Part shown: in pieces, positions 1 through 6,197 of the stretch
Position numbering within the stretch: the first letter of the stretch is position 1
Layout: each line of letters opens with the position of its first letter
From: an uncultured Eubacteriaceae bacterium
Lineage (GTDB): Bacteria; Bacillota; Clostridia; Eubacteriales; Anaerofustaceae
Assembly (NCBI GenBank): GCA_947058225.1
Contig: CAMSGF010000010.1
Span: 1-11,506, forward strand
DNA: 11,506 nt
Direction of reading: 5' to 3'
Translations under genes and position numbers: made by a program
The notes under the pieces: model-generated
What the model saw: only the letters and a program-made list of their open reading frames with translations
Told to the model about the DNA's origin: nothing
The model's database searches: none

Positions 1-38
1 TCTCCTGAATTTTAATAAAAATATAAAATTATGCTAAA

Positions 39-127
39 TGGCCGAGAGGGTGGGATTCGAACCCACGTGGGCTTGCACCCTAACGGTTTTCAAGACCGCC
101 CCGTTATGACCACTTCGGTACCTCTCG
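39..127 (-). tRNA. tRNA-Ser (anticodon UGA)
   Basis: Read on the minus strand this folds as a class II (long variable arm) serine tRNA. The acceptor stem is CGAGAGG (127-121) with CCTCTCG (49-43), followed by discriminator G (42) and an encoded CCA (41-39). The T arm contains GGTTCGAATCC. The anticodon stem is GCGGT/ACCGT with loop CTTGAAA, giving anticodon TGA (92-90), which reads UCA-type serine codons. Length is 89 nt with CCA, as expected for tRNA-Ser. Only a few bases remain downstream before the window edge, so whether it heads a tRNA cluster cannot be seen. Confidence 0.97.
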
Positions 128-146
128 TAACTCAATAGCAGATATT

Positions 147-175
147 ATATTATCATAGAGGAAAAAAATTGTCAA
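147..175 (-). promoter_or_regulatory. Promoter for tRNA-Ser
   Basis: On the minus strand a perfect -35 TTGACA (175-170) is followed after 17 nt by TAATAT (152-147). This would start transcription about 12 nt before the tRNA, typical for a tRNA gene. It is divergent from the rny promoter. Confidence 0.7.
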
Positions 176-233
176 GTAAGTATGGATAATAAAAATATAA
201 GAAAATAATAATTAAAAAAAACTTTAAATTATA

Positions 234-262
234 TTGACACTTAGACAAAAAACTTTTACAAT
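234..262 (+). promoter_or_regulatory. Promoter of the rny-ymdB-spoVS operon
   Basis: TTGACA (234-239), 17-nt spacer, TACAAT (257-262): one mismatch from the sigma-A consensus with ideal spacing. The predicted start near 269 leaves a leader of about 149 nt before rny. Confidence 0.8.
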
Positions 263-268
263 TAAAAC

Positions 269-408
269 GGTATGTATTTTAAGAGTAATGATAAGTAATA
301 TACTTTTATATATTTTAAAAATAAAAAATAATAAAATAAGAGAATCATAATGTGTTCTCTATCTGTGTTCATTTCTATTTTTGCATACCTAAGAGAAAAA
401 TAGGGAGG
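269..408 (+). promoter_or_regulatory. Structured 5' leader of rny
   Basis: The leader holds two inverted repeats: AGAGAA/TTCTCT (339-344 and 355-360) and CTATTTTT/AAAAATAG (375-382 and 396-403). The second ends at the first G of the GGGAGG ribosome binding site (403-408), so its folding touches translation initiation. Its loop carries CATACC (384-389), complementary to GGTATG (269-274) at the predicted 5' end of the transcript. The pairings are visible in the sequence; a regulatory role is inferred. Confidence 0.4.
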
Positions 409-417
409 AAATATTAA

Positions 418-1962
418 ATGACAATGTGGGCAGTAACGGCCGTTATCAGCGTTATTGTTGGTATTATTTGTTTTATCCTCGGTGGAGCATATAAACAATC
501 TCAAGGCGAGGGAAAATTAAAAAATGCACAGCAAACTGCCAGTAAAATGGTTGAAGACGCATTAAAAGAGAGCGAAAGAATAAAAAAAGAAAAAATAATT
601 GAAGCCAAAGATGAAATAATCACATTAAAAAACGAGCTTGATAAAGAAAGCAGAAGCAGAAGAGAAGAACTTCAACTTGTTGAAAAAAGAGTTTTACAAA
701 GGGAAGAAATGGCGGATAAGAGAAGCGAAACTCTCGATGCAAAAGAAGAAAGTTTACTTAAAAAAGACAAGGAATTAATCGAAAAAGAAGATACGTTAAA
801 TGAACTTCACGCAAAGCAAATATCAGAGCTTGAAAAAATTTCAAAGCTTACGTTTGAAGAGGCAAGGCAACTTCTTTTAGCAGATGTTGAAAAGCAAATT
901 TCAAGGGAAACTGCACTGCTTATCAAGAATAAAGAACTTGAGGCAAAAGAAGAATGTGATAAAAAGGCCGCGGAAATGGTTTCATATGCAATTCAAAGGT
1001 GTGCGGCCGATCATGTTGCGGAAACAACCGTATCGGTTGTAAATCTTCCTAACGATGAAATGAAGGGAAGGATAATCGGCAGGGAAGGAAGAAACATAAG
1101 GACGATTGAAAATCTAACGGGAATTGACCTTATAATTGACGATACTCCTGAGGCTGTCATTTTATCAGGATTTGACCCTGTAAGAAGAGAAGTTGCAAGA
1201 TTATCGCTTGAAAAACTTATCGTTGATGGAAGAATTCATCCTGCAAGAATTGAAGAAACTATAAAGAAATCAGAAAAAGAAGTTGAAGCAAAGATAAGAG
1301 AAATGGGAGAACAGGCTTTATTCGATACGAATGTAATTAAGCTGCATCCAGAGCTTACAAAGCTAATCGGAAGACTTCATTACAGGACAAGCTACGGACA
1401 AAATGTATTAAAACATTCCATTGAAGTTGCAAATTTAGCAGGGGTTATGGCAGATGAGCTTGGTGCGAATGCAAGACTTGCGAGAAGAGCGGGAATGTTA
1501 CATGACATAGGAAAAGCTATTGACCATGAAGTTGAGGGAAGTCACGTACAAATAGGTGTTGATACATTAAGAAAGTATAAGGAAAATAAAGAAGTTATAC
1601 ATGCAGTTGAGGCACATCATGGTGATGTTGAAGCGAGCACGATAGAGGCAGTTTTGGTGCAGGCCGCAGATGCAATTTCAGCTGCAAGACCGGGTGCGAG
1701 AAGAGAAACTCTTGAAAGCTACACTAAAAGGCTTGAAAAGCTTGAAGAAATCGCTAATTCATTTGATGGGGTTGATAAGTCATTTGCAATTCAAGCCGGA
1801 AGAGAAATCAGGGTTATGGTAAAACCTGAACAGGTTGATGATTTACAAATGGTTCACGTTGCAAGAGAGATTGCAAAGACAGTTGAAAATGATTTAGATT
1901 ATCCAGGTCATATAAAGGTAAATATAATAAGGGAAACAAGAGCGGTTGAATACGCTAAATAA
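418..1962 (+). CDS. rny: Ribonuclease Y
   Basis: Membrane-anchored endoribonuclease that starts mRNA decay and processing in Firmicutes. The 514-residue product has the full family architecture: one N-terminal membrane helix (about residues 4-24), a long charged coiled coil rich in K and E (about 30-180), a KH RNA-binding domain with the GxxG loop GREG (221-224), and an HD phosphohydrolase domain with H333, the H362-D363 pair in LHDIGKA, H400-H401 and D418 as likely metal ligands. The C-terminal extension ends in [10 protein letters not shown], usual for the family. The start is fixed by GGGAGG (403-408) ahead of ATG 418 and by the N-terminal anchor. It is the first gene of an operon; its stop lies 9 nt before ymdB, and the ymdB ribosome binding site begins directly after it. 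Length is typical, with no sign of damage. Confidence 0.97.
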   Translation: MTMWAVTAVISVIVGIICFILGGAYKQSQGEGKLKNAQQTASKMVEDALKESERIKKEKIIEAKDEIITLKNELDKESRSRREELQLVEKRVLQREEMADKRSETLDAKEESLLKKDKELIEKEDTLNELHAKQISELEKISKLTFEEARQLLLADVEKQISRETALLIKNKELEAKEECDKKAAEMVSYAIQRCAADHVAETTVSVVNLPNDEMKGRIIGREGRNIRTIENLTGIDLIIDDTPEAVILSGFDPVRREVARLSLEKLIVDGRIHPARIEETIKKSEKEVEAKIREMGEQALFDTNVIKLHPELTKLIGRLHYRTSYGQNVLKHSIEVANLAGVMADELGANARLARRAGMLHDIGKAIDHEVEGSHVQIGVDTLRKYKENKEVIHAVEAHHGDVEASTIEAVLVQAADAISAARPGARRETLESYTKRLEKLEEIANSFDGVDKSFAIQAGREIRVMVKPEQVDDLQMVHVAREIAKTVENDLDYPGHIKVNIIRETRAVEYAK

Positions 1963-1971
1963 GAGGAAAGT

Positions 1972-2751
1972 ATGAATATTTTAGTTCTTGGTGATATATT
2001 TGCAAAGTATGGAAGAAAGCTCATTATAGATGAGCTTTCTTCTATTAAGGAAGAATATAATATAGATTTTACCATTGCAAACGGAGAAAATATTGCAAAT
2101 GGCAAAGGTGTTACAAGGAAAAGCACAAATGAACTTTACGAGGCAGGAATTGATGTTTTAACGGGAGGAAATCATATTTGGGATAATAAGGATGTCTATG
2201 ATTTTATTCAGGAAGAAAAGCGTCTTATCCGTCCTGCTAACTTTCCACCTCCTTGTCCCGGTAGGGGATATGAGGTTTTTAAGGTGAATAAAAAGAGGAT
2301 TGGCATTATAAATTTAAGCGGAACAACATTTATGACTCCGATAGATAATCCTTTTAATACTTTCGACAAAATATATGAAAATATTCAAAAGCTGTGTGAT
2401 ATTATCATAGTAGATTTTCACGCTGAAGCAACTAGCGAGAAAATAGCAATGGGATATTTTGTAGAAAAAAAAGCCAGTATTATCTATGGAACGCACACTC
2501 ATGTACAAACGGCCGATGAGAGAATTTTAGCAGAGCATACGGGGTATATAACAGATGTTGGAATGTGTGGGAGTTTAGATGGGGTAATAGGGATGGACAG
2601 AGATTTCATAATAAAGAAGTTTAAAAGTTTCAGAACTTCAAAATTTGCACTTGGGGAAGGGGAAAGACAGCTTTGCGGATGTGTGTTTAAAGTAGATGAT
2701 AATAGCAATAGATGTGTAGAGGTTAAAAGAATTTACAAAATATTCTCTTAA
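1972..2751 (+). CDS. ymdB: YmdB-family metallophosphoesterase (2',3'-cyclic nucleotide phosphodiesterase)
   Basis: A 259-residue protein of the YmdB/TIGR00282 family, cytoplasmic dimetal phosphoesterases. The Bacillus member hydrolyses 2',3'-cyclic nucleotides and affects biofilm and motility decisions. Visible metal-site residues: D8 in LVLGDIF, E39-N40 in NGENIANGKG, N67-H68 in GGNHIWDN, H150 in DFHAEATSEK, and H175 and H177 in GTHTHVQTADERI. Other family signatures are RPANFPP and TDVGMCG. The start ATG 1972 is supported by GAGGAAAG at 1963-1970. Position directly after rny matches the common Firmicutes order; a link between RNA decay products (cyclic phosphates) and this enzyme is inferred from family knowledge. 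Confidence 0.95.
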   Translation: MNILVLGDIFAKYGRKLIIDELSSIKEEYNIDFTIANGENIANGKGVTRKSTNELYEAGIDVLTGGNHIWDNKDVYDFIQEEKRLIRPANFPPPCPGRGYEVFKVNKKRIGIINLSGTTFMTPIDNPFNTFDKIYENIQKLCDIIIVDFHAEATSEKIAMGYFVEKKASIIYGTHTHVQTADERILAEHTGYITDVGMCGSLDGVIGMDRDFIIKKFKSFRTSKFALGEGERQLCGCVFKVDDNSNRCVEVKRIYKIFS

Positions 2752-2767
2752 ATTTACAGGAGGAGAT

Positions 2768-3028
2768 ATGGAAGTATTAAAAGTATCATCAGGTTCAAAC
2801 CCCAATTCTGTTGCCGGTGCATTAGCTGGGGTAATTAGAGAAAGTGAATGTGCAGAGGTTCAAGCAATAGGAGCCGGAGCTTTAAACCAAGCTATTAAAG
2901 CCATTGCTATTGCAAGAGGCTATGTGGCGCCCGGAGGGCATGATTTAGTGTGTATTCCCGCATTTACTGAAGTGGAGATAAACGGAAGTGACAGAACGGG
3001 AATAAAGCTTATAGTAAGAACGAGATAA
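2768..3028 (+). CDS. spoVS: Stage V sporulation protein S
   Basis: An 86-residue protein matching SpoVS along its whole length: MEVLKVSSGSNPNSVAGALA at the start, then ECAEVQAIGAGALNQAIKAI and the basic end IKLIVRTR. The family has an Alba-like fold, and in Bacillus subtilis it acts in septation and late sporulation. It also occurs in bacteria not known to sporulate, so its presence does not prove spore formation here. AGGAGG (2758-2763) precedes the ATG closely. It is the last gene of the rny operon, 16 nt after ymdB, and is followed directly by a terminator. Confidence 0.96.
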   Translation: MEVLKVSSGSNPNSVAGALAGVIRESECAEVQAIGAGALNQAIKAIAIARGYVAPGGHDLVCIPAFTEVEINGSDRTGIKLIVRTR

Positions 3029-3031
3029 TCT

Positions 3032-3057
3032 GGAGATGTGAAAGCATCTCCTTTTTT
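3032..3057 (+). terminator. Rho-independent terminator of the rny operon
   Basis: Perfect 7-bp stem GGAGATG/CATCTCC (3032-3038, 3045-3051) with loop TGAAAG, followed by six T (3052-3057). It begins 3 nt after the spoVS stop. Confidence 0.93.
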
Positions 3058-3066
3058 ATATAAAAA

Positions 3067-3095
3067 TGGACAATTTTATTTATTTTATTTATAAT
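3067..3095 (+). promoter_or_regulatory. Promoter for the 5-FTHF cyclo-ligase gene
   Basis: TGGACA (3067-3072), 17-nt spacer, TATAAT (3090-3095). It sits between the upstream terminator and the gene, so this gene is transcribed separately from the rny operon. Confidence 0.7.
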
Positions 3096-3129
3096 ATATA
3101 TTATTAAAATGAATTTGTGAGAGCTATGT

Positions 3130-3663
3130 ATGAAAAATAAAATCAGAAAAGAAATCATAAAAAGAAGAGAAGATTTATCAAGAGAAGAGGTTTTAAGAAA
3201 AAGCAAAATTATAAGCGAGGAAGTAATAGAAGATGGGGCGTACAAAAAAACTGAGAATATATTGATATACATTGACTTTAAAGGAGAAGTATGTACAAAA
3301 TTTATTATAGAAGATGCTTTGAAAAGAGGTAAAAATATATTTATTCCAAAGATAAAAGAGGGTGAGATGGTATTTTATAAATTTGAGGGCTATGATGAAC
3401 TTGAAAGCGGATATTTTGGTATATCAGAGCCTAAAGAAGATGGGGAGTTGTTTGATGGGAATTGTGAGTTTATTGTGATAACGCCCGCAGTTGCATTTGA
3501 TAAGGCTAATAACAGAATAGGGTTTGGTAAGGGGTTTTATGATAGATTTTTTAAGAGGGTAAATCCCGTTAAAAAGATAGGGGTTTGTTATGATTTTCAA
3601 ATGGTAGAAAGTTGTTTTTCAGATAAAAATGATGAGAGAGTTGATGTTGTTTATGTGGGGTAG
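3130..3663 (+). CDS. 5-formyltetrahydrofolate cyclo-ligase (MTHFS family)
   Basis: Converts 5-formyltetrahydrofolate to 5,10-methenyltetrahydrofolate with ATP, returning a storage or inhibitory folate to the one-carbon pool in the cytoplasm. The 177 residues carry the family landmarks: N-terminal basic KNKIRKEIIKRRE (substrate and phosphate contacts), YIDFKGEV, FIPKI, GISEPKED, and the C-terminal signature TPAVAFDKANNRIGFGKGFYDRF, with the glycine-rich GFGKGFYDR loop at about residues 128-136 and basic residues that normally bind ATP. Length is normal. The ribosome binding site is poor (GTGAGAG, about 3116-3122). The ATG at 3126 is out of frame and hits a stop at once, so ATG 3130 is the likely start. 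It appears to be a single-gene transcription unit. Confidence 0.92.
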   Translation: MKNKIRKEIIKRREDLSREEVLRKSKIISEEVIEDGAYKKTENILIYIDFKGEVCTKFIIEDALKRGKNIFIPKIKEGEMVFYKFEGYDELESGYFGISEPKEDGELFDGNCEFIVITPAVAFDKANNRIGFGKGFYDRFFKRVNPVKKIGVCYDFQMVESCFSDKNDERVDVVYVG

Positions 3664-3678
3664 TGATGTGTGTGGTGT

Positions 3679-3816
3679 GGGGAGGGCGGTGCGTTTTTAG
3701 CATTTTTAATGCTAAAAACAGACAAAATATGAGAGAGAAATAAAACTTGTTTTATTTCTCTCTCATATTTTGTTATGGCTTTTCACAGTCCAGTGAAAAG
3801 CCGCACCGCCATCCCC
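3679..3816. repeat. Cloverleaf palindromic element, copy 1 (divergent form)
   Basis: Outer stem GGGGAGGGCGGTGCG (3679-3693) pairs with CGCACCGCCATCCCC (3802-3816), 15 bp with one mismatch. Inside are three hairpins: TTTTTAGCATT/AATGCTAAAAA (3694-3704, 3708-3718); a perfect 24-bp stem (3722-3745 with 3750-3773) around loop CTTG; and GGCTTTTCAC/GTGAAAAGCC (3778-3787, 3793-3802). Together they make a four-way junction with short joints of about 0, 3, 4 and 0 nt. The same plan recurs at 4195-4328 and 6062-6197, but here the longest hairpin is in the middle, so this is a related yet rearranged type. It starts 16 nt after the cyclo-ligase stop. No U run follows, so it is not a standard terminator. 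Function is unknown. Confidence 0.85.
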
Positions 3817-3819
3817 CCC

Positions 3820-4190
3820 AGTATATATAATTAATATCATATATTTATTACATATTAGGGGTGGGAGATATAGTATCATATAATATCTAGATATTAATAT
3901 TTATAATGAACTTTTTATGATATTGATTTTTATATATTTCTATGAATAGTATTATTAAATTAATATGAATTTATGTTGATTTATGATGAATAATAAATGT
4001 TAAGGTGTTATATATGGTATTTGATAGAAAAAAACAGATAGTAAATATAATAAGTATACTAAATATAATGGAAGTAATCTTTTATTATATATTGTAATTG
4101 ATAAGGTATAATTATGATAGTGGACAGTAGATGAGGTTGGTGATGCTTAGTGGTTTTGTTCATAGTTGGCAGAAACTTTGGGCAGTGGAT
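3820..4190. other. AT-rich intergenic stretch without a convincing gene
   Basis: Very AT-rich DNA between two palindromic elements. It contains a perfect 16-bp palindrome TAATATCTAGATATTA (3881-3896), a weak -10-like TATAAT (4107-4112) without a good -35, and one tiny open frame described separately. The last 60 or so bases (about 4125-4190) are noticeably G/T-rich on the plus strand, leading into the G-rich flank of the second element. Confidence 0.5.
4014..4097 (+). CDS. Possible 27-residue small protein
   Basis: An ATG at 4014 with AAGG(TG) at 4002-4007 (6-nt spacing) opens a 27-codon frame ending in TAA (4095-4097). It encodes MVFDRKKQIVNI followed by a hydrophobic, isoleucine-rich C-terminal half (about residues 9-27) that could form one short membrane helix behind a basic start. 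In such AT-rich DNA an open frame of this size arises easily by chance, and the spacing to the ribosome binding site is the only positive evidence. No family is recognised. Confidence 0.15.
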   Translation: MVFDRKKQIVNIISILNIMEVIFYYIL

Positions 4191-4194
4191 GGGT

Positions 4195-4328
4195 GGAGGG
4201 GCGGCGGGTGAAATGCGACAGGTCTCACTTCACTGACAGGCGAATTTTATTCGCCTGAACTTTGCAAAAGAGGTGATTTTAAAAATTTATTTTTAAAATC
4301 ACCTCTTTTGCAAAGCCGCCGCCCCTCC
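4195..4328. repeat. Cloverleaf palindromic element, copy 2
   Basis: Perfect 13-bp outer stem GGAGGGGCGGCGG/CCGCCGCCCCTCC (4195-4207, 4316-4328) encloses three hairpins. A: GTGAAATGCGAC/GTCTCACTTCAC (4208-4219, 4222-4233), 12 bp with two mismatches. B: CAGGCGAA/TTCGCCTG (4237-4244, 4250-4257). C: a perfect 26-bp stem (4260-4285, 4290-4315) with loop TTTA. Joints are 0, 3, 2 and 0 nt. Read in reverse complement it matches the element at 6062-6197 in order, joint lengths and much of its sequence. It lies upstream of the predicted uppP promoter, so it is probably not in the uppP transcript. Mobile palindromic repeat, structured RNA or DNA cruciform are all possible. Confidence 0.9.
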
Positions 4329-4434
4329 TAAAAAACTTCTTTCACCACAACATAATTAAACAAAAATAACACAAAAATAAAATCTTTATAATAAAAATAA
4401 AAGAAAAATTAATTCTCAATTAAAATCAGCATAA

Positions 4435-4474
4435 ACAAAAGTTTTGTGCTATAATATTAAACAAAATGTTTTGT
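4435..4474. promoter_or_regulatory. Extended -10 promoter of uppP flanked by twin palindromes
   Basis: TGCTATAAT (4447-4455) is an extended -10 element with no clear -35. It lies between two near-identical palindromes, ACAAAA-G-TTTTGT (4435-4447) and ACAAAA-TG-TTTTGT (4461-4474), whose centres are about 26 nt apart. The second would cover the transcription start and run up to the ribosome binding site. This placement suits paired operator sites for a repressor; the regulator is unknown and chance in AT-rich DNA is not excluded. Confidence 0.5.
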
Positions 4475-4485
4475 AGGAGGAATAT

Positions 4486-5328
4486 ATGACATTATTAAAT
4501 GCAATTTTACTCGGTATTATCCAAGGTGCAACGGAGTTTTTACCTGTCAGCAGTTCGGGTCATCTTGTTATATTTCAAAATATCTTGGGAGTGACGGAAG
4601 GGAACCTTGAATTTACCATTGTTCTTCATCTTGGAACACTCCTTGCGATTTTTATAGCTTATTGGAATTCCATAAAAAATATGATTGTGGAGTTTTTTAA
4701 GATGATAGGAGATTTGTTTAAAGAACACAGTTTATGCCTTGAAAAAAGCAAGTATAGAAAATATATCCTATACATACTTGTGGCATCGGTTCCTGCTGGA
4801 ATTGTCGGAGTGTTGTTTGAAGATGTAATCGAAAGTATTTTTTCTTCATTGTTTGTAGTTGCGATTACTCTTGCCATTACAGGTGTCTTGTTGATACTTG
4901 GCGATAGACTTGGCAAGAGAAATAAGAGAAAAATAGAAGAGCTTGGGTACAGAACTTCATTTTTCATAGGTATATTCCAGATGTTTGCCATTATGCCGGG
5001 AATCAGTCGTTCAGGTTCAACAATAGTCGGCGGTCTTTTTAGCGGACTTAAAAAAGAAGAAGCGGTTGAATTTTCATTTTTGATGTCTATTCCCGCCGTT
5101 TTAGGTTCACTTCTCCTTAAAATAAAGGATATAGTAACACTTGGGGCTTCAACGTCGGTTATGCCCTTAATAGTCGGTTTTGTATGTGCTGCTGTTGTTG
5201 GGTATTTATCTATAAAGCTTCTTGTAGAGTTAGTCCAAAAGGGAAAGCTTATATATTTTTCATACTATTGTTTTACCGTTTCAATATGTTTGCTTATTTA
5301 TAATATCGTAACGAGTATTGTTGCATAA
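4486..5328 (+). CDS. uppP: Undecaprenyl-diphosphatase (BacA/UppP family)
   Basis: Integral membrane phosphatase that converts undecaprenyl diphosphate to the monophosphate, recycling the lipid carrier for peptidoglycan and other wall polymers; overproduction of family members gives bacitracin resistance. The 280 residues contain both family active-site motifs: QGATEFLPVSSSGH (residues 13-26; Q13xxxE17 and H26) and PGISRSGSTI (171-180; R175). About eight hydrophobic segments are visible, including residues 46-60, 93-112, 121-139, 195-211, 225-248 and 256-278. ATG 4486 is preceded by AGGAGG (4475-4480), 5 nt upstream. Length is typical. It probably forms a two-gene unit with the acetyltransferase 30 nt downstream. 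Confidence 0.96.
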   Translation: MTLLNAILLGIIQGATEFLPVSSSGHLVIFQNILGVTEGNLEFTIVLHLGTLLAIFIAYWNSIKNMIVEFFKMIGDLFKEHSLCLEKSKYRKYILYILVASVPAGIVGVLFEDVIESIFSSLFVVAITLAITGVLLILGDRLGKRNKRKIEELGYRTSFFIGIFQMFAIMPGISRSGSTIVGGLFSGLKKEEAVEFSFLMSIPAVLGSLLLKIKDIVTLGASTSVMPLIVGFVCAAVVGYLSIKLLVELVQKGKLIYFSYYCFTVSICLLIYNIVTSIVA

Positions 5329-5342
5329 ATTTTTATTGATTT

Positions 5343-5355
5343 TATACCGGGTATA
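5343..5355. promoter_or_regulatory. Palindrome just before the acetyltransferase start
   Basis: TATACC-G-GGTATA is a perfect 6-bp inverted repeat ending 3 nt before ATG 5359, where a ribosome binding site would be expected. No AGGAGG-like sequence is present. It could be an operator or a small hairpin limiting translation; there is no direct evidence for either. Confidence 0.3.
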
Positions 5356-5358
5356 TTT

Positions 5359-5844
5359 ATGGATTATTTAATTAGAAAAATAAGGGAAGATGAAATATAT
5401 CTTTTGGATGATTTTTTATATCAGGCGATTTTTATTCCAAAGTGGTATACAAAAGAAGTTCCAAGAAATATTATTTATGAAAATGAACTTATGTATAATG
5501 CTATAAAGGACTTTGGAACAAAAAAAGATGATTATTGTCTTGTTGCTGATATAAATGGTAAAATTGTGGGGGCTGTCTGGGTTAGGGTAGCTAAGGAATA
5601 TGGATATATTGATGATAAAACACCTTCCTTTTCAATTTCACTTTACAAGGAATATAGAAATAAAGGCATTGGAACAAAGATTATGAGTGAGATGTTAAAA
5701 TTGTTAAAAGATAAAGGATACAAAAGAGCATCTTTTGGCGTAAGTAAAGAAAACTATGCAGTAAAAATGTATAAAAATTTGGGGTTTGAAATTATAGGGG
5801 ATGGTGCTGATGAAACAGAGTGGCTTATGGTATATGAGTTTTGA
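5359..5844 (+). CDS. GNAT-family N-acetyltransferase
   Basis: A 161-residue GCN5-related acetyltransferase, expected to move an acetyl group from acetyl-CoA to an amine; the substrate cannot be predicted. The acetyl-CoA pyrophosphate loop is visible as YRNKGIG (R100-N-K-G-I-G105) after the beta-strand FSISLYKEY, followed by the helix TKIMSEMLKLLKDKG. The C-terminal motif SFGVSKENYAVKMYKNLGFE (about 125-144) is the usual motif B region with the conserved Asn-x-Ala and the Tyr before the final strand. The N-terminal part (1-60) is variable, as is common. The start lacks a good ribosome binding site, so translation may be weak or coupled to uppP. It ends with TGA, showing TGA is a true stop here. 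Confidence 0.88.
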   Translation: MDYLIRKIREDEIYLLDDFLYQAIFIPKWYTKEVPRNIIYENELMYNAIKDFGTKKDDYCLVADINGKIVGAVWVRVAKEYGYIDDKTPSFSISLYKEYRNKGIGTKIMSEMLKLLKDKGYKRASFGVSKENYAVKMYKNLGFEIIGDGADETEWLMVYEF

Positions 5845-5960
5845 TGATTGATAGTTTATATAATATTATATTTTAAAATATTGTTTGCATTTTAAGTAAG
5901 AACTTTTATTTATTTGTTTGGTTTATTAAAACTGATTGTCATTAATTTTATACTTAAAAT

Positions 5961-6001
5961 AAAAAAATGGAAGGTAAAATTTATTTTATCTTTCATTTTT
6001 T
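5961..6001 (+). terminator. AT-rich terminator after the acetyltransferase gene
   Basis: ATGGAAGGTAAAAT (5967-5980) pairs with ATTTTATCTTTCAT (5983-5996), complete if two G-U pairs are allowed. An A tract precedes it (5961-5967) and six T follow (5996-6001). It lies about 120 nt after the stop. The A/T flanks could also let it act in the opposite direction. Confidence 0.55.
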
Positions 6002-6038
6002 ATTGTAATGGAAAAATTAATATTGTTTTTTTATTTGT

Positions 6039-6068
6039 GGGTAGGGTTTTGTGGGGTGGGTGGAGGGG
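6039..6068 (+). other. G-quadruplex-forming motif beside palindromic copy 3
   Basis: Five G runs of 3-4 with loops of 2, 6, 1 and 4 nt (6039-6041, 6044-6046, 6053-6056, 6058-6060, 6065-6068) satisfy the usual quadruplex pattern. The last run is inside the outer stem of the palindromic element, so cloverleaf and quadruplex would compete. Such G density stands out in this AT-rich genome. Confidence 0.5.
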
Positions 6069-6197
6069 CGGCGGCTTTTTAGACTGCCGTATTTTAAAAA
6101 TTTATTTTTAAAATACGGCAGTCTAAAAAGTTCAGGCGATTTTTAAAATCGCCTGCCAGTGAAATGCGACAAGTCGCATTTCACCCGCCGCCCCTCC
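6062..6197. repeat. Cloverleaf palindromic element, copy 3
   Basis: The outer stem GGAGGGGCGGCGG/CCGCCGCCCCTCC (6062-6074, 6185-6197) is identical to that of copy 2. Hairpins in order: C, a perfect 26-bp stem (6075-6100, 6105-6130) with loop TTTA; B, CAGGCGATTT/AAATCGCCTG (6133-6142, 6146-6155); A, GTGAAATGCGAC/GTCGCATTTCAC (6159-6170, 6173-6184), perfect 12 bp. Joints are 0, 2, 3 and 0 nt. The hairpin order is the reverse of copy 2, so the interior is inverted relative to it. The element lies between convergent genes. Nearly every base is paired, giving a compact four-way junction. Confidence 0.92.

Noticed and set aside
262..504. 80-codon minus-strand frame over the rny leader
   Set aside because: It overlaps the rny promoter, leader and start in antisense, with low-complexity AT-driven translation and no ribosome binding site.
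3009..3272. 87-codon minus-strand frame over spoVS terminator and cyclo-ligase start
   Set aside because: Antisense shadow of AT-rich sequence, overlapping a clear terminator, promoter and a recognised gene.
3679..4328. CRISPR array or tandem repeats
   Set aside because: The repeats are inverted and nested within each element; there are no regularly spaced direct repeats with unique spacers.
5914..6111. 65-codon plus-strand open frame
   Set aside because: It runs through the terminator, the G-rich tract and one arm of palindromic copy 3; its translation is low-complexity and has no ribosome binding site.
6062..6197. tRNA or tRNA-like gene, because of the cloverleaf shape
   Set aside because: There is no T-loop consensus, anticodon loop or CCA end, and the stems are far too long (13, 26, 10 and 12 bp).
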